Position numbers and translations under genes: made by a program. 64,000 bases of DNA from Streblospio benedicti (taxonomy: Eukaryota > Annelida > Polychaeta > Spionida > Spionidae): positions 19,466,335 to 19,530,334 of the forward strand of contig CM032664.1 of the NCBI GenBank assembly GCA_019095985.1, in the 5' to 3' direction. How positions within the stretch are numbered: the first letter of the stretch is position 1; each line of letters starts with the position of its first letter. This document shows positions 1 to 12,359 of the stretch, piece by piece. The notes beneath the pieces are model-generated. The model did no database searches and was not told where the DNA came from. It was given only the letters and a program-made list of their open reading frames with translations.

Positions 1-1037
1 GAGTTGCCAACCCTCCAAAGATGAAAAAAGAGTACTAGATATTATGAAAAAGCATATTTAGTCCCCAAAAATCATAATTGCGAAAAATGAGGCGCCAAGC
101 GCATGGGGGTCCGGGGCATCCCCTCCCGGAAAATTTGAAAATTAGGGGGGTTTAAATAGCCCATTTCCTGGCTTTTCTACCATAAAATGTGTTAATACAG
201 GCCAAGGAAAATTAATGATTTTTATGTTTTCACCAATGAAAGATTACATTTTGTGATTCACATCTCAATTCGCATATGGCCGCTGAAATTTTCAAACATT
301 CCAACAAAGCTTTGTACGATTTACAAATGTTTCATTCTAAATGTTAGTTATCAGAAGGACAAGTCTTTTTTCTAAATTTTATTTAATAAAATTCACAACT
401 GACATACAAATGCTAATGTAAATTGTGATATAGTGTACAACCAAAATATGTTCCACAATAATCCTACAAATATTGCTTGAGTAATACATTCCTGCAAAGC
501 ACCATTGCATCATAACAAAACAAGAAACAATTATTAATCATCATGAGACCGATAAAAATACTGGTGAATAATACTGCAAACAATAGCATAACAGGAAAAC
601 AAATACATATTTACATATTTACACAGATATAACATACTTCAGGAGCTCTTAAAAGAGTTATTATGCCCTTTTATGATGTTAATCTACTTTTTGTTACAAT
701 CAGAATCTGACACACACCAACATTTTCCACCATTGAGTGTAAATAGGTCGATGTATTAGGTAACGTTGTTTGTGATTGGTCTAACGAAATGCGTTGTGAC
801 CAATGAGAGATCGTGTAACTTTGAATTATTCAAATTCGAGATTCGAGAACGAAACGCGCGCGTGTTATAGAATTCGGACCAGTTTAGAATGCTCGGTTGA
901 TGATTATTGTCCCGAACTTCGATTTTTGACAGTTTTTGAGCTATATGCGTACTATATTACTGTCGTTTTCGTACTGGCGTATAGAGGGTTTCAAAATCGT
1001 ATATATCCCGCCAAAAGCAGGAGGGTTGGCAACTCTG
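1..1037. mobile_element. DNA transposon (MITE-like) with 16-bp terminal inverted repeats, clipped by the window edge
   Basis: Bases 1-16 read GAGTTGCCAACCCTCC, and 1020-1035 are their exact reverse complement; the right terminus probably extends to 1037, giving a CAGAG start. No long open frame for a transposase is seen, so it is non-autonomous. A CAGRG-type end would fit a hAT-like element, but the 8-bp target duplication cannot be tested because the left flank is outside the window. It lies in the last visible UHRF1 intron. Confidence 0.7.
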
Positions 1038-1181
1038 CATTTATACAGACAGGACCTTGAGAAGAGGTACAGATAATCTGGATACTTTCAGAAGCCGGAT
1101 AATCGGACTGTTACTGTATATACACATTAAGGAAACAATTCTGTTTAATTTGACCACAAAAAATTCCAGAATACTTCGTAC

Positions 1182-4100
1182 CTTGTATATGCCATCGTAT
1201 CTGTTGCCTTCTTCAGGTGCATACTTGGAATGTTTACGTCCTTTGCAGTTCCGCACCACTCTGACTGGTTTCCCTTTCTTCCAGTCTTTTGCCTCCGCAC
1301 CATTCACTTTGTCGATTGGAGCATTGCAATTTTTAGCCAATGCCCTAAAATAGTAATAATTCTCAAACTATGAACATTCATGTCAGGGTTCTTGTTGAAT
1401 AGGGTAAAATCGGTACCAATATGATTCTATTAAACTATCAATATACATAGATAGAAATTTTCAACAACAATGTCACTCCTAGCGTTTATCAACCGTTCAT
1501 TTACTAGCAATTTCGAAAATGATTTTAAGTTTAGGAAAAAGGCAATTAGGGTTTTGCTTAGTACAGTACAACCTCGTTTAACTCTTTGACGGTCGCCGTA
1601 TTTTGGACGTGTGATGTACATTCACATCACACAATGTCATTGATTTTCAGATTTTATAGTCGTAGATACTGGGAGTTCCACAGGTATACTGAAGAGTCCA
1701 AATAGTATTATACTTACACCGGAGACATGAAATGCGATGCAGATTCTTATTTTCACACTTACAACTCATATTATTATACATTTTGAACGAAATATTAATT
1801 GTAACCACCCGAGATTTCGCTCCTCGATTCAAAACATTGCCATTTGACAGGCCTAGGTGATCCGATGTTATGGTATGAAAGCAAGGTGTTTTGTAACATA
1901 TAAACCTACCATTCTCTGCAGAATGGCATACTACATGCTGTTAAATTGATAATATTAATATCGGACATACATTTCATTCACAAAATAAGAGATTACAGTC
2001 CTTTTCCCTTGCCAGCGTGCCCATTGTCGAGTAATTGTGCATTTGCTGCCAAATCTCCCGCTATTGCGACATGTAGACTAATCGCTCATTCCTGACACTT
2101 TCCTTCTGTATTCTATATCGTGTCCGCCAAACACTGGTGGATATTATAAATGCTTCCATTTCATCATTATCGTTGAAATCTACATTTTACAGAAATATTT
2201 TCAGTCTATGTTCCTTCCATGCTTACCTCCATGTTAGCTGTCAATTTCGTCATCGGAAACGCTTGTGATTGGCTGAAACAGTAGCCTTGCCTCAGCATGC
2301 GTGTTTTGCAATGCTGCTATGCTTGTTAAACGCTGTTGGCAAAGGCTACAGCCTCAGAAATGGGAGTAAACACACGAAATATAATGAAGGAATAAATTAT
2401 TTTTGTGAGGTCAGGGTTTACCGCATGCTAATGAGATGTTTACAAACAGAATAGGAAAATGGACGCCCGATCTTTTGACATAAAAGCCGATGGGGGTTTC
2501 TGACGACAAATAATTAGATTTAGTGGTCAAAGTTGAGTACCGAAAACTGGTATTTCATCTCTAAGTATGTCTTCTTTAAAAAAAAATATATTATTTACTA
2601 TAAAAAGTGGTTTATATCGTAATAAGGTGATGGCTAATGAATGGAGTAGGCGATTTAGATTCACCACGTGGTCTTGCATGATGCATGTTGCAAACACTTT
2701 GATAGATACGAGGGTGTGAAGAACGTATGTTTTAGGCTTATTTTAAGGCATGCATTAACCCTCTTAGTGCCTTTATTGCCGAGGCGCATATATGCGCCTC
2801 AGTTTTCAGAAAAAACAGTTTTAATTTGTCTGCCATATTAGTATATAAACACTCGTGGTTCTAGTCTCAAATTCCGGTGTGTCAACAACAACAACTTTAC
2901 CTTGACATTTCAATATATTTCTAGAAGGAAATAAGCAGTATAGTGTTAATATTTTAATTCTATTTGTGACAACGAATATTTGACAACCTAGCACGCATTT
3001 TCTGCTTCAATTTTGAGTCCTGAAATACTCTTATTTGCGTAGCTTGTCATACATCCATAGCTTGTCATACATCGCTGGAAACCTGAAGATACCAGCTTTG
3101 CTTTGAGGCCCAACATGAAATGTGAAACTAGACTTCAAGGTCATATCACAACATCGAATTTTCAGCCTTGAAAGCGGTATTCTTAGGTTCAATCGCCGGC
3201 ATAACAATTTTGACAACTGCTAAATGATGCAATAAGCCTTTATCAAGAGCGCCTTATTTAATCTATTGCAGCGCCAGCAGCCTTTCGCGCAAGGCTGATA
3301 TCCTGGAAATCGGTCCAAATCGGTAAGATTGTGACAAAATAGAAATTTTTGAAGAAGAATTATCATATTTTTCGTCATCCATGCCCCATCTTATTGTATC
3401 TTGGATACCGAATCACAAATAAACCGTTTGGCAAACTACCCAATAAGTGTGGGCGTTGGAAATCTAGTATTTCTATCAAAACGGATGATGTTTTTGTCGG
3501 GTGGTCGAGTGGTGGTACTGGTGCCTGTCAAAACTTCACGGCAATGAAGAAATAAAAAGTTGAACACGTTTTTGGTCCGAAATATTGTAAGTAAAAACAT
3601 ATTTTTATGAATGGTTTATGGTGTTTTTTGTGTCTATCCTGAATAAAAACTCGCTGCACTTAAAATTTCTACTGCTACTACGACATTTAAAATCAACCAC
3701 GCAAGCTGTCAAATGAATGGACGATTACTCGAAATTGTCAAAATTTAACTTTATGCTGTATGTATCTTTATCTATAATGGTAAAAATAAGAAACTAGACC
3801 GTCTCCTGAATGTGTACTGTAAATGTGAAAATGTTCTGATGAAAAACGTAAGAGCTACAAGGGATCATATTTCATCTATGACAACTGAAGCCCCCCACTG
3901 TGAATAACACGTCACGCAAAATGCGTGTCTGGCACTGAGGGGGTATATAGTGAATTTACTTCCGGCTTCGAGAGGGTTAAGGCATAAATGCCTTTCCGAC
4001 CGTCAAGGGTTTAACCGGTTACGTTGGGAATGTGGATGGACGTTTGGAAAATCGATATGTCCGGATGATTGAGGACGCGATGATTGGCGAAAGTAAGAAC

Positions 4101-6860
4101 GACCACGAGTGACTATGAACGATAATAAGAGATATTCAAGAAATACCTTTGCAGAACAAGTAATCCATAACTTTGGTATGACGTTTGTATACAGTAAACC
4201 AATATTCCTATGATGATAGTTTGATTGAATATCATTTTATGGCCTGAACATTAGACATACAGCAATAGTTTGCAATAATATTAAATAAAGCTCAAGTTAT
4301 TTGCTTCCATACAAACGTGATCGGCGTACGAGTTTTGTGGCAATGAAGAACCGTATGCATTGTGCGGAGATAGTCTTGATCAATCAGTGGTGTTCTGGTG
4401 TGCACTGTCTAAATGGAGTAGCGCGCCTTTTCGATAGAGGCTATTGCAATACCGCGTGCGTTGTGTTCGGACATCTTGTCCGCCCCTGCGATTAAGAAAA
4501 GGCTTATAGTTCGATCCCAAGCTCGATCTTCCGTATGTCCGGAAAAAAGGGGACTATTGCAGAACGTCCGGTTGATGGGAAAATCCGGATATTTGATATT
4601 CGGTTAAACGAGGTTGTACTGTAATTGACTTGTCTCGGAAGTCAATTTGAATAAGTGTTATTCTTGGAAGACATTGACTTGAAAGTAAAATTCCAGGAGG
4701 AAATTTCATCAGTGTCTTTTTTTGTATCACACTAACCTGTTCATCCTGGTGAGTGTCTGGTCACAGCTCTGCTCTGCAGTCCGCTTGTTTCCAGACAAGT
4801 CTCGTCCACCACTGCCGGTGTAGCTGAACTCCTCGCCATCATCCTAAATAATGCATATGCACATGCTGTCAAAGTCTATTACAGGATTAAATGTAAATAT
4901 TACTGTGCAACTAATGTAGAAATTGACATTTAATGCTCGCTTTTATTATCACTATAAGGGCACATATATTGCAATATTTTGATGTAATTGGTTTACTGTA
5001 AGACCAAATTAGTGTGCCAAATTTGAAATGCAAAATTAAGCAAATTCATAGTTCCGGTCTTGAATATAACTAAATAACTCTAAAACTGCGAATTATTGAA
5101 GCAGTACCAGACCCATGAGCTACAACTTGCAAATGGTTTAAATCCAGGATCTTTTCTGCATTACAATGGATTCCATAAAAACATGACCATTCTTGCCATG
5201 CATACTTGGTGGTAAGTTGGTACACAAAGTTTCTTTCGACAACTGACCTCATCATCCTCGTATCCTCCAGAGAGAACCAGTGAGAATGCACCATCATCTT
5301 CTCGACCGTGGATACCAGCCACATGCGGCCTGTGGATGCCTGCTTCACTCACCTACAAAAAGCAACAAAATTAACCCATTAAAAAACGTAATTACTACTT
5401 ACTCTCACCTTTTAGCCAAGCATTCATGTGTATATCATTGTATGTTGTTGTAAGGAGACACACATGAATAACCTTTTAACCATTTCCCACTCAAAACTGC
5501 CTAAACCGGCCAGATAATTACACGATTTGGCGTGTCAAAAGCTTCATCACACAAGTCGTTAATTTGGGGTACAAAAGCGGTTTCATCTAGATGAAAACTA
5601 GATAACTTTCTGTAAAACCGTATAAGGTCTCATCGTATATAATTCATTACTGTTACTTCAATATCTTTTGAGAATAAAAAGAAATTTCATTTGACAGCTT
5701 TAGTTTGCAATTTACCGGTGCCATTTTACTTCCGAATCGCACAACCCCAATGTTTGTCTGACTTGTAGACATGGTTATAGTTGGTCAATTTTAATATAAA
5801 ATACATATTCATAATGCGAAGAAATTTAGCTCTATAATGATATAGAAATCGTTACCAAAACTGCATTCTAAATATTTTTTATTAGTTCTTTGACTCGTGG
5901 CAAATCAACCCATTCCCGGCTAACCGAACATAGCTCTTTCTAAGCATGGGAAATGTGGTGTTTGGTTTAAAAACATTAGAGAAATTGGGAATGAGGTAAA
6001 CTAAAATGGATTCTGCACACTTGGGTGAAAAGATGATCGAAATGTGCATTATTATCGAAATTATGGGAGTTTAAAGTTGACCCCCCAACCCCGACAAAAG
6101 GAAAGATTTTATGTACGTTACACTGCAAAAATTGCATGGATATGAACTGCTGTCATATTACGAAACGTGAGGGGTTAAAGGTTAAACCTTAAACCACAAG
6201 CTATGCAAATTATACCTGTCCTGTAACAAAATAAAACTAATTAATTTCCGGCCAGCAAGTTTATGGGAGTAACAATTGAATGAGTTTACTATGTTGGTTA
6301 TACATGAAGATCAACATGATTCTTCAATCTCAACGCTAGATTTACTTTCTCCAATATACACATTTTTAGTGCCTTTACAAGGTATCTTGTATACCGCTTC
6401 ACTTTTGTCCAATTTTGGTTGCTTGTCCATCATGTACGCTAGTTAGTTCCTCATTGTCTGCATCGGCTTCACTGCCGTTGAGACCCAGTGTTAGTTCAGA
6501 ATTCTTGACACACCCGGTGTTACTCCTTTCACATACAGAAGGACGAAAAGACCAAAAGAACCAGCTATAGTCCTTTCTTTTCTTGTTCTTTCCTCTTTCG
6601 TCTACTTTCGTGGTCTGCTGTTTACTTTCTTGAAAGTCTACTTCGGATATCCACATTCAACATGCCTGTTCTGATTGTTGTTTTTTGTTTTTTTAACATA
6701 CAAACACATTTCTAAACATAACTGAAAAGTAATCAAAAATAAAATGTCTTACCCCTAATCTAAATTTCCACATGGAGCCTACTTCTACTCCTGGTACAGG
6801 ACCTAAGTGATTGGGAGGTACAATACTACAGTCTTTCGTCTTTCCTGCACAGGCCATACC
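1182..6860 (-). CDS. UHRF1: UHRF1 exons: SRA (SET and RING associated) domain
   Basis: Exons 6753-6860, 5248-5352, 4737-4843 and 1182-1344 encode the methyl-CpG base-flipping SRA fold. Conserved blocks in order: [32 protein letters not shown] (thumb loop), [22 protein letters not shown] (the NKR finger), [22 protein letters not shown] and [15 protein letters not shown]. The next block expected (VVKYWP) is not in 1-1181, so the gene continues off the left edge. The intron 1345-4736 was enlarged by nested transposons. Confidence 0.95.
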
Positions 6861-9800
6861 CTGAAATTATTTATATTTCTTTCTATCAGTCTTCTCTCAA
6901 AAGTATGTTTATTATATATATATTCTGGCATTATTTACACACACACACACAAAAAAAATCAAAATAAGCAGAATCTTTGCAATTAGCCCTTTCCCTTGAT
7001 GATACCTGACATCATACTTACATCACTCTGATATCTCAAATTTTTCTCAACTCCCTTCTACTTGAAATTAAACAGGTTCATCAGTATAAAAGTGAGAGAT
7101 CAACCTTCCTACCTTTCCCCAGTCTCGTGTGCTAGTTGAATTGGCTGATGCCATCTTTGCCTTCTTTTTATTAGCTTTGAGTTTTTCACCCTTCTGAACA
7201 ATCTCTGAACTGTCATTCTTGCATTCTGGACAAAACCTACAACAAATTCATACTATTATGATTCCTATCACTAAATGTTGAAAAAATAAAAGATGAAACT
7301 CATGACTAATCCAAGAGAGAATCTCTTGATCTTTTATTTCAAACGTATGGCAATGAAACAGTTGCAAAGCACTGAACTTAAATTTGCATTTGCATAGCCA
7401 GGTTATTGTACAGTAGTCAGTTTTCAATAGGAAACTTCAGTTTACTTTGCTGGAAAGAGGAGGGATGTAGAGCCCTGCAATTGATATACATATCATGTAT
7501 CCAACAATGACTGAACATACCATTCATCCACGTCAGGTATCGCTTCTAGCGGCGGGTTGAGACACCAGATGTGGTACGCTCCATCGCACTCATCACACAT
7601 CAGCTGCTTCTCCAGCTCATCCTTGCCACCACACTTTCGGCATGCACACTCCTTGCACTTTTTCTTGGGGTTGTCTTTACAATTATCACAGTTTGGTTTT
7701 TGTTCACCTAAAAGTATTGGGTTAGCATTTTATTACGAGTAACTAGACCTTCAAACATTGAACTCTCACCTTCGTTAAGCCTTTTTATTTCAAAATACTT
7801 ATGTGTTTATTAAACTAAATTTGATTGTAAAAGTGATCGACTACACACAGTCATTCATGCAATCTGCTCTACAAATTTGTCGTAAATAAAAGTAGAACTG
7901 CGCACAAATCGGTTGTGACTTAGCTTATGACTTGTTTGGCACTGAAATACAAACCTTTGAATCACATTTTTACAATCAACTCACACCATATGTAACAAGA
8001 GACATGGCATTGGTCCATTTCTGATTTCTGTCAATACCTTCCTGTGTCATGAAAAATGTTGAATTTTATCATATTTACATCAGATAGTACACAAGATTCA
8101 GAAATTGAAATTCATCTTATTTTTGCCAGTCCGACAAACACGTAATTTTATTGAAATAGTGATAGTTTAATTTTCTTGGTCTACTTATGCATTATCTATG
8201 TGGTGTTGGCAAACTTTCAAATTCTTATTCGCGAGCATATTTTGGTGTTTCATTACATTTATTAATAGTTTTATGAGATAATTTTGTCACAATTAGAATT
8301 CAATACATTATTCATTCCCTAAGTGCACACTGAATGAAGAATGAGAATTTCATAACGGAATCCTAGCGCTCAAAAGAAGCATATGTGATCCACTTAGCCA
8401 TGACCCGGTCTGTCATGATGACCCGGTTTGTCAGAACTCGTATTTTTTACAATTGACCGGTTCGTCACATAAACATTCTTCAGTATCAGCAATGTCAGAC
8501 ATGCGCTGTCGGGACTCACTGCAGTATGTTCATCTGGTGTTGTATCCAAAAAGAAAGAAAAGTAAATGACTTAGTGCGAATACTTCTGGTATGTTGTAGA
8601 ACAGAGGTTCCCGAATTCATCCAAAGTTAAAAATAAGAAGATTAGCACAATTTTGATACAATACTCTCTTGGGTAGTCGACAATTTCTGCATATACAACA
8701 GGCGATGGTACACCACGTGAACGAAATCATATGGTTAGGTGTATGAATCAACCAATCAATATGTGCATGTTTGTGGGTGTTAAAAACATGGATTACATCA
8801 AAGGTATTAGTTTGAATACATATTGAACTATTACAGTGCTGTGAAAAGCATTTTATACAAAAATTACATCACAAATCCTTCGATCGTAGAGGATTTTCGT
8901 TGTTTAGTTCATAATTTCCTTACTTTATCAATAGGTAATGCTAATGCATGAGAATTTTCTGTTACTTAGAATATTCAACGTATTCCACTTACGTTTTTGG
9001 GGAGTCTGGAGAGCAGCATTTGCATCAGTGATCTTATTGATTTGTGTCCCAGGTTCTTCAACAGCAAAAATATCCCACCAGAATGCTATTTTGCACTTTT
9101 CTAAAGGTACCAAATCTTTCCTACAAAAAAGATGTAAACGTCGTAATTTTGCACATTTAAAGTATTTTAACCTCAAATATATAAACATGACTTCAAACCA
9201 AAATAATTTCTTAGTAAGTTAAGATTCTTACCCAAAGAAAACTGTTGCTTCTACTTCCTTGATTGTTCTAGTACATCTCTTAGCTGTCACAATAGCATCA
9301 TACCAATAACCCCGTGAGGTTGGTTCATCGTAATTGTAGTTTACCATAACTCTATCTCCTACATTTATTTTCTCTAATTTCAGCTTATTTCTGGCTCTTG
9401 GTCGAACGTTCTTTGCAGCCAACTTGACTGGATCATCTTCTTCAAAGCTACAGATAACCAGAACCAGATCATATTCAAACACTAAAAATATATTATGAAA
9501 TAATTCGAACCATTAGACATCAAATGTGTGACTCATAAATGACCATCAGCTTATCTTTCATGGAATGCTTCTGTACTTAAGTCATCCAAAATACAAGTTT
9601 AATTACTGTTATGCACATCTACTAAATTCACTCACCCTTCATATTTGATATGATACAAGAAACCATCATCTTCAACATATCCTTCAGGTAGTGGTTTCAA
9701 ACTTGAACTCGCACTTTCCTTGCTCTTCACATCATTCTCATTGGCATTGGAGTCTTTCCCGTTGCTCCAAACGGGACTCTTCGCATTCTTTGTAATTTTA

Positions 9801-10999
9801 AGTATATCTGCTTCATACCAGGCACCATCATCATCCTTGGCATCAATTATATCGCCGAGCTACAAAAGTAAATATTATTCAAAGTAAGGTTGATGTGTAT
9901 GTAGATCTCGTGAACTAACGTCATGCGCTGATAGTATTAGACTAGCACCACTTTTTGTTGCACTGGCTATCCGTTCAGCGCCGTAACACATTGTATTTCA
10001 AAATGAAAATTAGCGTTTGTATAAATATACACCTTCAACCTTCACAATTTCATAGACGTATTAACAATGTTGTGATTGTTACAATGCTTGAAAAAAAAAA
10101 CAGCTTAAAATAATAGAACATGATGTTATAGACCTATACAAATTTAATTGATGTTTTATTTTGCTTTGTAATATTTTTAACTTTTGTCAGCATGTATTAA
10201 AGGATTACATAGAAATCACCTTTGTTTAAGGTTCAGTCCAACTTGATGACCTTTTATAACTTACAGTGACTCACATTGGATCGTTAAAACTTGTCCAAAG
10301 AGCCTCACACCTATTAGGCCACCGCAGTCACTTAACAATAGAAGTAAGTATTATACATGTACGATCACCGCCATTTTTCAATTCAGTCAATTCATCATCT
10401 CTACGTTGCCAGTTCCCCTATCATATTTCTTGAGAGTTTATATGAATTTAGTGCCATAATGAGAAACTGTAAAGCTACCTAGTTTACTACAAGAATTTCT
10501 AAGAGAGTAAAAAGTAATTTTCGGAAACACAATTTGGTGTGGGTACCTTGTATGTTGCCTTTTCTAATACTTCAACCTCCAGTTCATCTTCAAGAGCTCC
10601 TTCCTCTTCCATAGCTTCTTCTTTTGGTTCTGTTCCATCTTCCTGGAATTTAATAATTAGACATGTAATAACAACTACTCAACACAAGTGAAAGTTCTGT
10701 GACATGCTTCTGGCAGATTCCTGGTTCACTGCATACCTATAACTTGCATTTGTACACTTTCAAGATGGTTATTATGGGCTGCTGACCATTTGTCACCAAT
10801 ATAAATAGGCTTATTATAGTAAACCTTTGCGAAGTTGTTTTTTTACCAAGGAAAATGAAAGAAATACAAACTGTTAACATGTGATTACCTTTTTCTCCTC
10901 TGTCTTTTGTGGAGAGGGAGGTGGGGCGTTTCTTACTAAGATTTGAACTGTGTCATTTAATCCAATATCATAGTCAAACAATGTATGTCCATTTATCAA
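1182..10999 (-). CDS. UHRF1: UHRF1, E3 ubiquitin-protein ligase / hemimethylated-CpG reader (partial, 11 exons)
   Basis: UHRF1 is a nuclear protein that binds hemimethylated CpG and histone H3 and ubiquitinates H3 to recruit DNMT1. Exons in transcription order (high to low): 10889-10999, 10547-10642, 9636-9859, 9232-9447, 8993-9120, 7521-7707, 7113-7236, 6753-6860, 5248-5352, 4737-4843, 1182-1344. All have AG acceptors and GT donors, and phases join without a break over 1569 bases (523 codons). Domains in order: second half of the ubiquitin-like domain, acidic linker, tandem Tudor, PHD finger, SRA. The first coding exon (about 50 residues of the ubiquitin-like domain) was not found. The end of the SRA and the RING finger are absent from 1-1181 and must lie left of the window. 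The gene is head-to-head with DHCR24. UHRF2 is the vertebrate alternative; invertebrates normally have one gene, so UHRF1 is used here. Confidence 0.95.
1582..4010. mobile_element. piggyBac-like element A inserted at TTAA inside the pogo-like terminal repeat
   Basis: Flanked by TTAA at 1578-1581 and 4011-4014. The left end reads CTCTTTGACGGTCG, and the right end, reverse-complemented, reads ACCCTTGACGGTCG: a piggyBac-type terminal repeat (canonical start CCCTTTG) with TTAA target duplication. No transposase frame is recognisable, so it is non-autonomous or decayed. About half its length is a second insertion (2759-3976). Confidence 0.75.
2759..3976. mobile_element. piggyBac-like element B nested in element A
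   Basis: Flanked by TTAA at 2755-2758 and 3977-3980. The left end is CCCTCTTAGTGCC followed by a short GCGCATATATGCGC palindrome. The right end, reverse-complemented, starts CCCTCT. An inner copy of the terminal motif (GGCACTGAGGGGG at 3932-3944) matches the left end better than the outermost bases do, so the true right terminus may be near 3944. No coding capacity is seen. Together with A and the host element this is a three-level nest. Confidence 0.65.
6937..6950. repeat. (AC)n microsatellite followed by an A-run
   Basis: Seven AC units followed by a run of A, in the UHRF1 intron between the 6753-6860 and 7113-7236 exons. Confidence 0.9.
7113..7707 (-). CDS. UHRF1: UHRF1 exons: PHD finger and basic linker
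   Basis: Exons 7521-7707 and 7113-7236 encode a pre-PHD CxxC-like region ([19 protein letters not shown]) followed by a PHD finger with [20 protein letters not shown] and, after the intron, WFCPECKND. The acidic CDECD motif that recognises the unmodified H3 N-terminus (H3R2) is intact. The second exon ends in a Lys-rich segment and TRDWGK, the conserved lead-in to the SRA domain. Confidence 0.94.
8400..8467 (+). repeat. three spaced copies of a TGACCCGGT-TGTCA motif
   Basis: ATGACCCGGTCTGTC (8400-8414), ATGACCCGGTTTGTC (8418-8432) and TTGACCGGTTCGTCA (8453-8467) are three near-copies in a UHRF1 intron. They could be a short decayed minisatellite or a cluster of binding sites; nothing else in the sequence decides. 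Confidence 0.5.
9232..9859 (-). CDS. UHRF1: UHRF1 exons: tandem Tudor domain
   Basis: Two exons, 9636-9859 and 9232-9447, encode the histone H3K9me-reading tandem Tudor module. The first carries GAWYEAD and FLYHIKYEG; its aromatic residues sit where the vertebrate H3K9me3 cage residues do (a Tyr replaces the human Phe in GAWFEA). The second carries [12 protein letters not shown] and GYWYDA. A Ser/Asn/Lys-rich loop between strands is about as long as in other UHRF1 proteins. The following exon, 8993-9120, encodes the linker to the PHD finger, with [13 protein letters not shown] in place of the vertebrate CRIIFVDEVFKIE. Confidence 0.93.
10889..10999 (-). CDS. UHRF1: UHRF1 exon: C-terminal half of the ubiquitin-like domain
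   Basis: This 37-codon exon has phase 0 on both sides. It reads [19 protein letters not shown], matching the GHTLFDY-LND-QLLV strand of the UHRF ubiquitin-like domain, followed by a proline-rich and then charged linker. The acceptor is a long T-run plus CAG, and the donor is AAG-GTAATC. The next exon (10547-10642, 32 codons) is Glu/Lys-rich and leads into the Tudor domain. Confidence 0.93.
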
Positions 11000-11267
11000 C
11001 TGGAAAAAAAAGAAAATAGCCACATATTGAAAATATAAAATAATAATCTTCATTTTCATTTCTACAATAGCCCAGAAAATAAGGCTGTAAAAGTCTTCGC
11101 AGCTACCCAAAACTGGACTCTCTCTATTCGCAATTTTAAGTCTTAATGGATTGAATATAAATAGCACCCGTATCTATTAAACATATTTTTCTTTCAGATT
11201 AGTCTACAGCCATCAATAAATTGATGACTTCTCATCGACTTATGTCAGTAATGTCACAGATCATATT

Positions 11268-12110
11268 GAATCTACATCTAGAATAGTTTAATTATAACAT
11301 GACAAAGACATACTGTCCTTTAAATGCGTGAACCGGCAAACCGCAAGCATTTTCGTTTTTTGTTTGGTGTGGATATTCTGTAGCCATCAACTTGTAGATG
11401 ATTATAGCAGAGGGAGGCCACGTGGCGTTGGTACATGAACCTCCAGTGCAGGTTTAAATAGGTCACCAAATGATCCTCGGGGTGGAGGGATATCACACTA
11501 GCTCAAACCGACTCCTACGTAATGTAGTGACGTGTGGATTTGCTGGTGTGAGTGTCGGTATGCTGGCGAGCAAATCTAATGGAGACAAAACATCCACACC
11601 CCTAAAATCTAATCAGCTCTGAAGAGTGGTACAACAGTTGATTAATAACTAAATTTGAACATCTCGTTTGGTGACAGTAATAACTCAGGTCAAACAGGGG
11701 AAAGACTCCCAGTAGAGTGTTAACAAGGTTTATTCCTCATACGCCGCAACAACGTAAGTTCAAAAGGCCAAGTAAGCCTCCCTGTACATCCGTGATGAAA
11801 GTTCATATAGACAAGGACACACATAAAGTTTGGTGATGATAAGTCATAAAGCCCTTCCAAAGTTCCCATTCTGGCAATATGTAAAAGACAGATAAAAACA
11901 CAATTACGTAATAATTTGTTTTAAAGTGACAGAAATTCTCAACTTTCATCATAAGTTTACCAAAAGTACACCAAAATCTAATGCAGCCTAGGAGGTGGTA
12001 CAACAAACCTAAATATGTAGTCAATGTGGGCATAGGTCAAATAAACTCCTATCAAGGTTTAACAAGGCCACAGGACCAGTAACATTCAAAAAAAGCTTGC
12101 TGAAAATATT
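11268..12110. repeat. diverged dispersed repeats, including a block shared with the LINE at 12.7 kb
   Basis: The block at about 11268-11370 (ATCTACATCTAGAATAG, then TGTCCTTTAAATGC, then TTTTCG) recurs at about 12714-12830 within the LINE remnant. A second motif pair, GTGGTACAACA...AGGTCAAA...AACAAGG, occurs at 11626-11730 and again at 11995-12067. These are fragments of old repeats; no intact gene is seen. Confidence 0.55.
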
Positions 12111-12359
12111 GCTCCTTGTCATTTCAATCATATCCCTCAGAACAGTGACATAGACATACTGGGTATCAAATTAATGTTGCACCATCTTTAAAAAAGAGAA
12201 CACCAACAAGATAAAATTACAGGCCTGTATCATTAACCTTTGTTTGTTGCAAAACACATGTTGTGCTCAAACAAAATGTAGGCAGTTGGAAGCCATAACA
12301 TCCTGACATGTCTACAACATGCTGGAGGTGCAACTCACTCCTGTGTCACCCAGCTAAAT

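Larger units (their letters stand above)
1564..4621. mobile_element. pogo/Tigger-like (Tc1-mariner class) MITE, split by later insertions
   Basis: The left end is TA followed by CAGTACAACCTCGTTTAA (1564-1581). The right end, 4603-4621 plus TA at 4622-4623, is its reverse complement. The left terminal repeat is cut at its own TTAA by a piggyBac-like insertion (1582-4010). After position 4014 the sequence resumes with CCGGTTACG, so the terminal repeat continues as TTTAACCGG, as expected for pogo-like ends. Removing the insertion leaves an element of about 0.63 kb, too short for a transposase. Confidence 0.8.

Noticed and set aside
6399-6656. 85-codon minus-strand open frame in a UHRF1 intron, with a possible acceptor and donor
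   Set aside because: The SRA domain joins directly from exon 6753-6860 to 5248-5352 with no gap, so an insert would break a conserved fold; no known motif in the frame.
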